From contig JAECUM010001776.1 of the NCBI GenBank assembly GCA_016617855.1, positions 1 to 64,000 on the forward strand: a stretch of DNA of 64,000 nucleotides, in the 5' to 3' direction. A model generated the notes under the pieces. That model did not search any database, was not told the DNA's origin, and saw only the letters and a list, made by a program, of their open reading frames with translations. How positions within the stretch are numbered: position 1 is the first letter of the stretch; each line of letters begins with the position of its first letter. Shown in pieces: positions 25,133-35,705 of the stretch. This stretch comes from Megalonaias nervosa. Lineage: Eukaryota > Mollusca > Bivalvia > Unionida > Unionidae. Both the position numbers and the translations under genes were made by a program.

Positions 25133-25420
25133 TTAAGTCTTTGAAAGTACTTTTTGCCCGTACATCTCACACAGTACTGCCTGATGAGGTCCTCGTCGTA
25201 ACTGAGCCTGACGATGTTGTTCCTGAATAACTCTGATCCTTGCTTTCGCGTGCGCAAGATCTGTCAGCTAGCTGTTCCTAAATATTTTCCTCGCGGTAAG
25301 TTCTAAAGCTACAAGATCATTATTTCTCACAAGATTCGCGATAGCTTTGTCGAGCAATTCCGGGTTGTGCAGAATCACGTCGGTGACAAATACCTGTCCG
25401 TCGTCGTCGTTAAAAGACAT
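25133..25420 (-). pseudogene. Unknown acidic small protein of element D, one internal stop
   Basis: 96 codons from the ATG at 25420, beginning MSFNDDDGQVFVTDVILHN, with one TAG at about codon 51. Its start overlaps the end of the next upstream frame (25410-25562) by about 11 bp, a compact arrangement typical of viral genomes. Nothing identifies its function. Confidence 0.35.
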
Positions 25421-25562
25421 ACTTTATATTAAAAGATAATATTTTCTCGACATCATCTCGGTATTTGTTGTCGTAGTACTTTTCAAATCGGCTCAGCGAA
25501 ACCGGGATTATATAAATGACGAGGTCGTCGACGGTTCTCATTTCACGAATCAGTAACGACAT
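25410..25562 (-). CDS. Unknown 50-aa protein of element D
   Basis: An open frame of 51 codons from the ATG at 25562, starting MSLLIREMRTVDDLVIYIIP. It is too short to classify and may be a fragment of a larger decayed gene. Listed because it is co-oriented and overlaps the next gene. Confidence 0.25.
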   Translation of the reverse strand: MSLLIREMRTVDDLVIYIIPVSLSRFEKYYDNKYRDDVEKILSFNIKYVF

Positions 25563-25619
25563 GCCAAATTTAGTACTAAAAATACAGCATTATTTTTGAT
25601 ACGCTAGAAACGCAAACAA

Positions 25620-26654
25620 CACCTGCTTGGTATTAGTTTATGGCCTCCATTTCTGGTTCGTTTGTTTCATCATCGCTTCTAAGTCTAGTCCGGATCGGGA
25701 TAGAATCAGCATCATCGGATTTTCCAGCGCGCCCTTGGACACTACACCTGCAGCAATCTCTGAGAGCGGTGATAATATCACTCATAAAATCTTATTATAC
25801 CGCCTGTACTCATTCTTCTGCACGTAGATTTTCGGTGTTGATAGCGATAATACGATTCCTTGTGGAAGATCGCTTCCTTTCTTAACACGGTTCAGTTTTT
25901 GCTCAATTTCATCTGGCTGAAATTTTCCAAATGCGTATATGACGCCGCATCTACATCTGGATCGATTTTTTTTTTTTATGCACGTTATATACGATCACTT
26001 TAAAAAGTGATTCCATGGTTTTGTTGTTTTCAAAAAATTGTTGTTGCGAAACAACTGCATCGTCGTCAGGTGCGTTTCCGGATCTTTCTTCGAGCGCTAT
26101 CACTTCCATGATAACCTCCATGTCCTCGTACTCTAATCCGGCATGTTGAAAAAGTGTTCTTTTACCGACCGCAGTACACAGTTTTCGGTTTAAGAGAAAT
26201 TTCTTTTTGGATACCACATTGTCCATCTTTCTTTGGTACAAACCGTCGTCGTTTAATGTGTCCAGTTTTCACTACGGCATCAACTATATTTGCATGCAGA
26301 TTCCTGGATAATCGTGTGAACAATTCCCTCGAAGTGGTTTGCCAGCCGTTTAGATTCTTTATCGTTAAAAAGCTAAATACAGCAAAATACTTGTCTATGG
26401 TATCTCTGAGCTGCTGTTGTCGTATATGTCCAACTGAAATATGAAACAATTTTATCTTATCCCGTTTCCACTGCTCATGAGCATTCTCTACCGAACACTT
26501 ATACAAATTTCTCACTTGACTGATATCTGCATAAATTCCAGTGGTCTTCTTGAGCACGTGATTGTCATTTGCAGCATACGACACATCCTACCTGTAAGTA
26601 TCGTGGAACACACACTGCTAAAGTTTGATAGCTACTCGGACAATTTCCGCCATG
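25620..26654 (-). pseudogene. Large unknown protein of element D, frameshifted
   Basis: Minus-strand coding pieces in consecutive frames look like one gene of about 340 codons. An N-terminal piece has YKCSVENAHEQWKRDKIKLF and FTRLSRNLHANIVDAVV (26162-26584), a middle piece has KRTLFQHAGLEYEDMEVIMEV (25951-26241), and a C-terminal piece has GKFQPDEIEQKLNRVKKGSD (25640-25950). Early stops occur near 26620 and one at about 25800. I recognise no domain. It lies directly downstream of the fiber-like gene on the same strand. Confidence 0.4.
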
Positions 26655-26730
26655 GTTAAATCTATATTAGTTGGAATATTGTAAAATATCGACTTATATT
26701 AGGTCGTTGAGTGCAAACATTTGGAAATAC

Positions 26731-27330
26731 TTAACCAGGATTAGACTGTTCTGCATTGAGCGCAGTAAACGTGAACATAGAATACTTCGTGTACGTGCTT
26801 TCAGCGGATATGTAAAATGCAAGCGTCGTTGAAGCAATAGGAGAGGTATTGTTATAAAGAGCTTCAGCAGAGCTGTCTGGTTTTATTCCATCTGACCTCC
26901 ACGTCAGAATGCGCTGTGTTCCAGAGCCGCGTGTACTTGAAATTTCCATATGGCCACTGCAGCAGATAATTGCACCTGAAGCCAGAAATTGGATGTAATT
27001 TCAGCCTTGGCAACTGGTTCCCTGCAACGGACGCCACCAGGTGATTTGCAAAAACATAATAAAGCTGGCAGAATCTTGATGCTGATACAGAAACTCCACA
27101 CCGGTATCCACTATTTCCAGTGAGCGTTGGAATGTGCCCAGAGCTGTTTCTGACACGTCGCGTATCCACGTACATTTTCATGGCTATCTCGTTGTTTACC
27201 GTTGGTGGATGATCCGTCACTAAAATTTTTGCTCAAGTGGACACGGTAAGATTTCCCGTGAGAATTTCTCCCACGGCAGATAATTTTGTGCCACCAAACG
27301 AGTTCAGATAAGCTTCTGGACATGTTAAAA
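26731..27330 (-). pseudogene. Fiber-like protein with phage-tail-type repeat signature, frameshifted
   Basis: Near 27280-27170 the minus strand reads AVGEILTGNLTVST, then TDHPPTVNNEIAMKMYVDT. This matches the [LM]TGxLx...P....AA.K.YVD signature also present in element B's fiber-like gene (MTGTLNMNGNKI, DAATNKYVDN) and common in phage tail fibers. The C-terminal 70 residues (SPIASTTLAFYI, YSMFTFTAL) are beta-rich, as expected for a trimeric head domain. Two frame changes lie between these parts. Probable role: receptor-binding surface protein. Confidence 0.5.
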
Positions 27331-27369
27331 TCAACCAAACGATATCAGCAGATATAGCTGGACGAGCTA

Positions 27370-28260
27370 GTGCCTGCGCTAGAAAAAGATGAGACAGAGC
27401 TGATAAGAAGGGCCGAAGCAGAACAAAAAGGAAAACCTAGAAAGGCTGAGCTGCAAAAAGAAACTGGAGGAGAAAGAAACAGCAGTGAGTCTGAAGAAGA
27501 TGCAAAAAGAAAAGAAAAATGCGGAAGCCATCATGGATGCACTGAAAAATAATATAAAAGGTTTCAGCATGAAGAAGAAAAAATACTTCAGCATGAGAGG
27601 GATAAGGAAGGACAAGAAAAAAAAAATTAAACGAGATAAGACTGACGAAACTTATGTTGATTTGAGTATGGAAATTCGTTATGAGCCACCTGTTGCATTA
27701 AGCAAACAATGGTTAGAGGAGTTTGTGACAAAAACAGTTCCAGAAATACACGAGTTTCTAAAGCTAAAATCATCTGCCGAGGATAATTATTTCAGGGTGG
27801 TGGCGGCACGTGGTATGTTAAGTATGACCAACAATAAATATGATTCGTCGATTCAGCATATTAAAGACGAGGGCCAAAAAAAAAAAAAGAGCAAGTTGCT
27901 TGACACATTAAAAACGTACAATGCTAAACTGAGAGAGGTAGAAAAAGCAAGAGAAAACGTCTATCCATCAGGTGTTAGGACCTTATTTCCAATGAAGCAG
28001 TTCCTTTAGAGGTTGCAGATGCAACACCTTCTTCAACTATGCACAAGGAGTTGCCAAGACCACCTTTCACTGCTGCTGAACTTAAAAATCCATTTACTCG
28101 TGAACCTCCAGGTTTCTTTACCGGAAATCATAATTGGTCATTAGATCAGGTGAAAAGCAACTTGAGGAAGAAAAAATAGCGTGTAGATGAAGAGAAGTTG
28201 CCTGAGGTGGAGGAGAATGTTAGGAGATTAGCTGAGATGGCGGACAGAGAAGAACTTTAA
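27370..28260 (+). pseudogene. Lysine-rich coiled-coil structural protein, frameshifted
   Basis: A long plus-strand coding trace starts with charged heptads rich in K and E (27400-27600). It continues as YVDLSMEIRYEPPVALSKQW and VPEIHEFLKL (27650-27780), and after a shift near 28005 as PRPPFTAAELKNPFT and RRLAEMADREEL to about 28258. One TAG lies near 28178. Family unknown. Position immediately upstream of the penton gene suggests a late or virion role. Confidence 0.45.
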
Positions 28261-28334
28261 AAAATAGCTTGTAAAAACATGCGAAGAGGAGAAGCAGACT
28301 GGTACTGGCATTGGCAGTTTTGCCATCGGTTACA

Positions 28335-29018
28335 ACCTATTATATGATTCACGTTTGGTCACTTCGACAGTTCGGTATAATACTCCACTGGAATTAGACC
28401 AACAGGCGTCGTACGAGATCGCACTGATTTCCGCGGAAATATGAAATAGCTTTTTCAAAGTTACCGCGAGCAACAATCAGTTTTCGTATTTTGCGTCAGC
28501 TCAGCACAAACAATCACGATTTCCCCAGATGATAACTATAACACCGACTTCGGCACATAAATTTTCAGACTTGGTACAGCTAGCTGACAGACGTGAGCAA
28601 ACATTAATATTGAAACCATTATTCCACGCTGAGAACCGGAATAACGTTATCAGGCTGTTATCGTATTGGATTTGATATTCCAAATTCTATTGGTGCTATC
28701 CTTGGTTTTAGTTCAGGTGTTGTTTTAAGAGTCAGTGGAGTACACGAAGGAGATTTACCCATCAATATCACCGACTTGAACAGTTTAGTCATCAACTGAT
28801 CGATTGCATAGGGATCTCTTTCGTTGGTCGGTTCTTTCTCCAACATGATTTATTCTACAGCGATTAAAGTGCTTCTTGAATTGCTTATGCAGATTCGTCA
28901 ATTCATTTATTATCCCATCAAGAACACTTACGAGATATCGGAAATAAACATGTGGGTCACTTATCAGTCTGGAAATGCTGTAGATTATACCAACGAATCA
29001 CCTATTACCTGCATGTAA
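28335..29018 (+). pseudogene. Minor capsid (penton) protein, decayed
   Basis: Readable pieces follow the penton plan of Polintons in order: VRYNTPLELDQQASYEIALI (N-terminal strand and membrane-facing loop), NQFSYF, then RIGFDIPNSIGAILGFSSG (the diagnostic SIG..LGF motif), ITDLNSLVIN, YYPIKNTYEISEINMWVTYQ and VDYTNESPIT at the C-terminus. There are three in-frame stops and two frame changes. The single-jelly-roll penton fills the five-fold vertices of DJR capsids. Confidence 0.72.
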
Positions 29019-29085
29019 GACGCAGAGCGTCTTCAGCGGCAGAAAATCTTCACCGATAAAGCAGTAGCTGTTAAAAGTGTAAAAG

Positions 29086-29277
29086 ATGAGACGATTACGC
29101 ATGCAAAGACGTAAAATCGTGGGTGGATTTTTATCCACGTTATTTTCTTTTTTTCGAGCAGCGCTTCCCGGCATTTCAGCGAAAGCAGCTCCTATTGCTC
29201 TCAAAGAGGCCGAAGATGGAGCTACCGGAAAAGCATCTGCAGCTAGAACTGCAGTAAGTAATAAATTCGCTAGTTAA
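29086..29277 (+). CDS. Small basic core/pVI-like protein
   Basis: 63 codons, MRRLRMQRRKIVGGFLST then FRAALPGISAKAAPIA. The Arg-rich start, GG and amphipathic stretch are typical of small Polinton core or membrane-lytic proteins. It sits between penton and capsid genes. B's counterpart at 45052-45438 likewise lies just upstream of the capsid gene. The frame is intact but short. Confidence 0.55.
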   Translation: MRRLRMQRRKIVGGFLSTLFSFFRAALPGISAKAAPIALKEAEDGATGKASAARTAVSNKFAS

Positions 29278-29280
29278 ATC

Positions 29281-29499
29281 ATGTCACAGACTAATATGTT
29301 GTCCACAACCACGGTTCCATTGCCAGTAACGCACTTGCTGGATCTTTCTTCGCTGGCAAGAAATGCTCTTACAAAAACTGCAACAGTTCTCAGTGGAAGA
29401 TCAGAAAAGATTTTACAGGATCTTGAGAGAAAAGTAAACACACCAGCACCATTTATTGGTTCTATTATATTTGGCTATGAATTAAAAATATTGTGGTGA
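29281..29499 (+). CDS. Unknown 72-aa protein of element D
   Basis: Starts 3 bp after the preceding stop and reads MSQTNMLSTTTVPLPVTHLLD, then LARNALTKTATVLSGRSEKI. It could be a separate short late protein. No family recognised. The tight spacing argues for co-expression with its neighbours. Confidence 0.35.
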   Translation: MSQTNMLSTTTVPLPVTHLLDLSSLARNALTKTATVLSGRSEKILQDLERKVNTPAPFIGSIIFGYELKILW

Positions 29500-29574
29500 A
29501 AATTAGCTGACATGGTGTCATTTTCATAGCTGTGTGATTTTATCATGGTGTTATTTTTATAACACTCCCACAGT

Positions 29575-30439
29575 ATGCAAAAACCACGTATCCGAGATTT
29601 ACTCCTTATTACCTTCGGCTGAATGATGACACTCCCGTCGAAGATTCCACTTCGGAACACGAGTATGTCGATTATCAGGATATCAAAATGACAAATCTCA
29701 ATGCGGGTACGTACCGAAAAATAGAAACACGTGACAAAGATCCGTATTTGAATTCCCGTGAGGCTGATCTGGAAATACTAGGAAAGTAAGGACAAGCGCA
29801 AATCCTCCAGGAATTTATCTCGCCAACACCTAGATTGCTCTTCAGAACAATGGGTGGTCGTTAGTTAAGTCAGCTTAACAATCAGACCGTGGAGAAATCA
29901 GCGTCTATTTACCACAAGCTAGCACGATGCTGAATCTGCTCATGTCGTGGTTCAGAGACAACGCTGCTGGTGACGCTATGAGTTCTGAATTCGATACGGC
30001 GGCAAATGTTCCTAATGCTACTGAACTTACCGGAGAGCATTTCAGAACCCATTTCGTTTTTGCACGCAACGATGTACATAATGTGGGGTTTTCTGCTCGA
30101 CGTGCTCTCAAGGATTCCAGTCGTGAAATTTGCATGATGCTTCCTTTGAGCAGCATTTTGGTTTATGTCGTGATATTCGTACCGGGTTAAAAAGGGTTAA
30201 GCATAATCTCGTTCTGGAAAGAGATTCACCAGCACAATACATGTATAGATCAGGAGCTTCTACTGCTCACATGCTCGAATTAGAATCCACGTTGACCAGA
30301 TTTCCAAGATATTTACTTTGAACAACACAGGATTTACATGCAAAAATTTGCACGGGCCCATTTGACCACGTCGTGGAGAGTATCTAACAATCCAGGCAGC
30401 GACTTTCCCAGGCACATGTTTGTGGCGTTTCAGTTAGCG
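29575..30439 (+). pseudogene. Major capsid protein (double jelly-roll), frameshifted and truncated by element B
   Basis: The N-terminal piece EYVDYQDIKMTNLNAGTYRK (near 29650) and later pieces NLLMSWFRDNAAGDAM, RALKDSSREICMMLPLSS, and PRHMFVAFQLAS (ending at 30439) correspond in order to B's capsid protein (SYDARIPDQRGRIEL, RKSMLKDRMFSCAIPLSH, PRHIFIALQNNA). Several stops and frame changes interrupt the gene. Coding similarity ends exactly where the AGCAGCAGAGAGGGTG terminus of B begins, so the 3' third was displaced by the insertion. Confidence 0.8.
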
Positions 30440-30643
30440 AGCAGCAGAGAGGGTGAACAGACCACTTTGCCCGAGACCTTATTTATGAAAAATAAAGCTT
30501 CGTACGAAAATGAAATCTCAACGTCAATAACGTTAACCAGCACTTCTAACTTTGCCTCGTAGGAAACCCTGTTGGGTTAGCTTGCTATGTTACTGCGATG
30601 ATGATTTTGTATCACTTTTGTTGGTCGCACCCTCTCTGCTGCT
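30440..30643. repeat. Terminal module of element B bounded by an inverted 16-mer
   Basis: AGCAGCAGAGAGGGTG at 30440-30455 and its exact reverse complement at 30628-30643, as in A. The outer copy abuts the interrupted capsid gene of D. The six bases before it, TTAGCG (30434-30439), are the candidate target duplication; its partner is not in the window because the right end is lost. A short open frame across the module is not a gene. Confidence 0.75.
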
Positions 30644-30648
30644 GTGGT

Positions 30649-31326
30649 TTATCCAAATATTGTATCAAGTTCGTTACGATATCTCGACCTCGGATCATGT
30701 AAATTTATTGTTATAAAACCAAACGGGGTAGCTTGTGCTTTTGAAAAAAGTGTTTGAACTTAATCATGTCCATGTCCCCTGAACACCAAGTATAATAAAT
30801 ATTTTGCAGCGTATGATTATCAACTCCGTCAAACACAACTAAAATATTACAGTTATCTCTGATCACTTTTGGAATTTGTGTATAACGCTGTGTAACATAA
30901 ATCACGTCTGTATTTTTATGTCTACCTCGAGAAAATATCCGGGCAGGATTTGATTGTTTGTCCAGCATGACATCATCGTATACTACTAAATTATTAATAC
31001 TTCCATCAAGGTCATCTACAGATGGCGCTTCATCAATATCAGTGATAAAATCAATAATGTCACTGTCTTCATTTAACGATTTTGCATTTTCATTAAAATC
31101 TTTAAGTACTTCATAGCATTTCTGATCATCTACAGATGGTGTTACTAAATATAATTTATCCCACTTCAGCCATCTCATTATCAGATTAAGCAATAATTGC
31201 GTCTTCCCACAGCGTCTTCCCACTTCCGGATGGACCTATTATTATCATTCTGATAGAATTCGGTAGCGCTGGGTGATGCTTAACTGGCTCTTGTTTTCGT
31301 GTCGCAAAAAAGTCTATTATATCCAT
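30649..31326 (-). pseudogene. Packaging ATPase, broken by a 13-bp duplication in the P-loop
   Basis: Same protein as in A (MDIIDFFATRKQEPVKHH start at 31326; LVVYDDVML Walker B; SRGRHKNTDVIYVTQRY). Immediately after GPSGSGK the bases TGTGGGAAGACGC repeat the preceding AGTGGGAAGACGC, a tandem 13-bp duplication at about 31201-31226 that shifts the frame. A second one-base shift near 30740 displaces the C-terminus, which otherwise ends at 30649, six bases inside the terminal module. Divergent from the PLA2 gene with a 12-bp gap, as in A. Confidence 0.87.
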
Positions 31327-31338
31327 ATAATAAATAAT

Positions 31339-31834
31339 ATGAATTTATATTGTGTTCGATGCAGGGCAGCCACGTCCACCACTGGATTAACAACAATAAC
31401 AACAAAAATAAAAAGCGTGCACTGACAGGTAAGTGTGATAAGTGTGGCACAAAAAAAATATAAATTTATTTCAAGTACAGCGACGGGAGGTGATATCACC
31501 GCTTCGTTGGGAAAATTACCAGGATTACCATGGGCGAAATATCCCGGGGAAAAACACATACGGGTTATAATTAATGTGGACCAAAACTCGTTTAGATATT
31601 CGTCTTGACAATCAAGATCAACCTCGACCTGGTGAATATCCCGTAAATGGAATCGATCAAGCATGTTACGTTCACGATATTGCTTATCGAGATAAAGATT
31701 TACAACAACATCTTGCTGATGTAAATTTGATTCATGCCATAAACGCTGTAAAAAATAAATCACTTCGAGAAAAATTAGCTGCCTTCTTAGTAAAAACTGG
31801 TATGAAAGGTAAAATAATGTTAGGGGCTGGGTAA
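31339..31834 (+). pseudogene. Zinc-ribbon/PLA2 protein, frameshifted
   Basis: Starts MNLYCVRCRA at 31339. A shift near 31410 removes the second CxxC from frame. A TAA replaces a Tyr/Cys-region codon near 31571, and the GPGN loop reads CGPK, so the calcium loop is damaged. The catalytic region DQACYVHDIAYRDKDL is intact in the last frame (31574-31834). Compare the undamaged copy in A. Confidence 0.8.
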
Positions 31835-31854
31835 TTAATTATATAACTATTATA

Positions 31855-32786
31855 ATGGAGTCCATTTATTATTCCCCAAGAGGATATTGGAAGGGCAAAG
31901 CAGCGATTACTAAACTTGCTGAAGCTGCAAAAGTCTCACGTGCTGTTGCTGCAGCGTCGTTAGCACGACAGGCAATATGGCAAATCTATCTACGTCCACC
32001 TAAAAGAATTCAGTACGCGTATTTTGATGTCAGCGTCCCCAATGAAGTTCATCAAGCAGATATTTTATTTTTACCGCACGATACTATTAAAACACTTGGA
32101 CGTCAATCACGCACATACAAATACGCGTTAACTGTCGTTGATGTTGCAAGTAGATATAAAGAAGCGGAACCACTATCAACAAAGACAGGAACGGAAGTTG
32201 CTTCTGCGTTTGAACGAATTTATCAACGAGGACTATTATGATGGCCACAGTTGCTACAAGTTGATCCTGGCAAAAAATTATCGGTGCAGTATCATCTCTG
32301 ATGAAAAAACATAACGTTAAAATCAGACGAGGACACATTGCAATTCATCGTGATCAGGCAATAGTTGAACGATTTAATCGAACACTCGCTGAGCGGTTAT
32401 TTAGATACCAGTATGCGAAGGAAATAATTCATACAGATACAAGATCTCGTGAATGGGTTGCAAGATTACCAAATGTGATATCTGTGTTAAATAATGAAAT
32501 TACTCGTGCAACTTCTATGAAACCTACCGTTGCAATTACAAAAAAACATGTACCCCGTAGCGATGGTTACGGACAACGACGTGACTTTTCAAAACAACCA
32601 GTGTTAGGTAGTGTTACTGTCAGGTATTTATATGAACCTGGTGAACTTGAAGGGGGTAAAAAAAGAGCAATTGATCATATCTGGAGTGTGACCACACATA
32701 CAATTTCTAGCGTGGTTAGATCCACTAGTAGACCTGCCATCTACAGACTAGATTCAACTGCTCCTCAACGTGGATTTGTACGTTAA
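31855..32786 (+). pseudogene. Retroviral-type integrase, one stop and one frameshift
   Basis: ATG at 31855, then YYSPRGYWKGKAAITKLAEAA, HQADILFLPHD (first Asp), VDVASRYKEAEPLSTK. TGA at 32239-32241, then LLQVDPGK (second Asp) with a frame change near 32275, and AIVERFNRTLAERLFRYQYA (Glu). The C-terminus RYLYEPGELEGGKKRAIDH is a short beta-rich region without a chromodomain. Same position relative to PLA2 and PolB as in A. Confidence 0.86.
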
Positions 32787-32828
32787 CAATTACAAGTAAT
32801 TCCTGAGGACAAACAATTACCACCGCGT

Positions 32829-35702
32829 TCACTTTTGTAAATTGGAACCCCTGCGTCGATTGCATTCAAGACATGTCAATGTGACATTATCACGTGTATG
32901 ACCAAGATCACTATTAATTCTGTCTACGGTGAACTGTCTTGGATTATTACTCGAATATTTCCATAGCCTATTACAGTTACAACTTGCACAACGATTATTC
33001 TGTCGTTGTTTTAGCGTCATAATAAATTCAACATCGATATCAAAATCATGATTATTTTTTTTTTGGTCACATTGCTTATAACCAAATAGTTTCTTTCTTA
33101 TTACGCCAATAACACCTTCAGTGTCACTAACAGTTTGATTATTATTTTCTGTGGAGTCTATGACAACTCTATGCAGTTGAGATATTCTCCTGACTCTAGA
33201 TACTGCGAGATAAACCAAATTTGACCACTCGATTCTATCATCGACAATCCAGATATTTGTATCAGTAATAGTTAGTCCTTGTGACGAATGAATCGTTATG
33301 GCATATCCCAATTTCCACGGTGAGTTATTCATATTCAACGCGCTTTCAACAACATCAATATCAACCAAAACAATATCATTCAATACAAGATTTTGTTTTT
33401 CATTTGTTCCTGGAATTTCAACTTCAATATTTTGTCGTCGAGTATCCGCTGGGCGATAACATAATGGTACAGGTAACATTGGAAATCTTTCCTTGTGTAA
33501 CAGAAATAATTTCTCTTGCAATTCATCACGAACTATTTTTCTACTCGCAACTATCAAATCATTTGGTGTCCATAAATTCCAAAAATCATTTACAGGAGTT
33601 TCCGGAATTATTTCACGCATTATCTCACATTGTATTTTATCTGGCTGTAGTCTGATTAATCTTTTAAATTCTTTCAGAGGTTCATCAATAGCTCTATGAT
33701 CATCATTTATTTCTTCATAATAATCAACAAACGTTTTTAGCCACTCATGTGGAGACTGACTGACGAAAGGTGGTGGTTGACCATGATCGCCGCACATAAT
33801 CACAGCAGTATTTTTTATCAGTAACCAATCAAGAAAAATGTTTAATGTTTCTAGCGATACTGTACAAATCTCATCCCAGATGATGATTTTGGGAATATAT
33901 TTTTCACCCATTCGCTCAGGTGTCCACGTATCTCCACACCATCTGAAGAAACTATGATAAGTTTGAGATTTTACTCCTCGTTGTTTTATTTCTCTTGCTA
34001 GTCTGTGTGTAGGTGTCAACACAATCATGTCCGACGACAAAGTCGTCAATGAGGAACTCGGCCGATATAATTCAATCGCACGTGTTGTTTTACCAGATCC
34101 TCCAGGTCCATTGAGATAAATGGTGTTATGTCTAGACACGGGATCAAATACACATGGTGATGTTGATACTGATATTTGATTGTCATTACCGTAATATGTC
34201 TCCGTGATATCAACGTCTGCTGATTCAGAATAGTCAAGTATACTTTCTTGTTTTATTCTCCATGATCCCCATTCGCCGCTACCGAGTAACGGTTTTACCA
34301 AATCCACATACTCGCTGTTTATATAAAATGAATCCGTAGCAACTCTGACAGCGTAACAAGGAAATCTATTTATCATCGATAATAAATTTATAGAAACGTA
34401 AGCGAGCATAGAAGATCTTAAATGAGTAAATTGTGGTGGCTCACCATCGATATAACTCACTATTGTACCTAGTTTGGTTCCGTCTGACAAATAGGCATTG
34501 CTTCTGCTTATAAATGTTCCTTTGTTTGTTGTATCAGTAATTATAAAATCTAACTCAGCATCATCCATGATTAATCTTGTACAATGTCGTTTATGATCAT
34601 ATGATCCTCTTTGAGTAAACTTGCCGATTATTTTCCTACTGAGATCTTTTGCAACTTTATTTTCATAATCAATTTTATCCCAATCTTCGCCTGACTCTGT
34701 CAGGGGTGAATGTTTCTTTTGTTGTGGTAACCAAACTTGTTTCTGCGAATGATATGATATAATAGCTTCACTTACTCTCAAAGACACTAAGATTCCCGCA
34801 TCAAGCATGTATCGTAATAGCACCGTTGGAACCCAATATTTTTCTGAGAAATGTCTCCCAAACCACACATACGGAGCTTAAATGATTTTTCACAAGCAAA
34901 TCCAGTTAAATAAAAATCAGGTAATGGTCCATTTATCGCAACTCTTGTCATTTCGTGTGTGGGATGACCAAATCTTTTAAAGTATTCAGAACATTCTCCG
35001 TATCCAAGAAAACTTCCAGGATAACACGCTACCATATCAACCGATATAACTTTACGATGATCGTATCGGGTATTCCATAATCCGCCATGTCCATATTCGA
35101 CACAACTTTTCTGAACATCTTCAAGGAAATCTAATCGTGTTGGTTTCCATGAATTTTTATCTTGAGCAAAGTGAGCCGCAACTGATGAAACTGTAAAACA
35201 ATTATTTAGTAATTGTTCAACTTCAGCATCATCAGAATTATATTTCAATGCAAGATTCTTCATTTCTTCATGGAGAGATTCTCTACGGCAAATATCTCCG
35301 TTAGGTTTTACAAACTGATCGTAATATGCGGATTCTGAACTCTGAAATAACCAAACAGATACAGGATCACTCTTACTGATATCGCTGATAGCATCGGATA
35401 TATAATCGTCATAAAATCTGACTATTCTATCTCGTGGAAATATTGTTACAGCATCAGTCAATGCATGCGCGTTGTGATCAATGATTGTTATTGGAGTTCC
35501 TCTTGATGGGTATTTTGACTTATATATAATCTCTCCGGTTAGTGTTTTTACTGTTATTGGAAATTTTATTTTTTTTTTCTAGCTGAGCAACGTCGCTGAT
35601 AGATGCTCCGGTATCTCTAACTGTTTCTGCCCACGTATTTATTTTTTTACGTCTTAGATCAGTTAAACCGTTTCCGCTTATTGCTTTTGAGAAATGTTCC
35701 AT
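32829..35702 (-). pseudogene. DNA polymerase B / SF1 helicase / HNH nuclease fusion (about 957 codons)
   Basis: From the ATG at 35702, approximate residues: PolB motif A DMVACYP at 219; a motif B-like KDLSRKIIGKF at 354; motif C-like ATDSFY at 455; helicase Walker A GPGGSGKTT at 530, Walker B IIIWDEIC at 605, GDHGQPPPF at 637, HSSQGLT at 806 and LAVSRVR at 834; HNH with CASCNC at 903 and CLECNRRRG at 948. Helicase and HNH are in one uninterrupted frame (32829-34868) with the end of the polymerase, so the fusion is real. Breaks are a T-run frameshift near 35575 and a shift near 34860. No 3'-5' exonuclease motif is obvious in the ~200 residues before motif A. Ala replaces the first Asp of DTD, and Arg/Ile replace the Asn/Tyr of motif B, in both A and B. 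Confidence 0.86.
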
Positions 35703-35705
35703 AAC

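Larger units (their letters stand above)
23140..30439. mobile_element. Element D: decayed Polinton-like element, interrupted by element B
   Basis: Contains, left to right, PolB fragment (-), zinc-ribbon (+), HNH fragment (+), several minus-strand unknowns, fiber-like (-), coiled-coil (+), penton (+), pVI-like (+) and major capsid (+). The zinc-ribbon then HNH order and the fiber type match element B, so D belongs to a related lineage. Nearly every gene has stops or frameshifts, which makes it older than B. The capsid gene is cut at 30439/30440 by the terminus of B. No integrase, ATPase or protease is seen; they were presumably on the missing right part. Confidence 0.8.

Noticed and set aside
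30338..30562. Capsid reading frame continuing past 30440
   Set aside because: After 30439 the frame crosses the terminal module of element B; the match to capsid sequence ends there.
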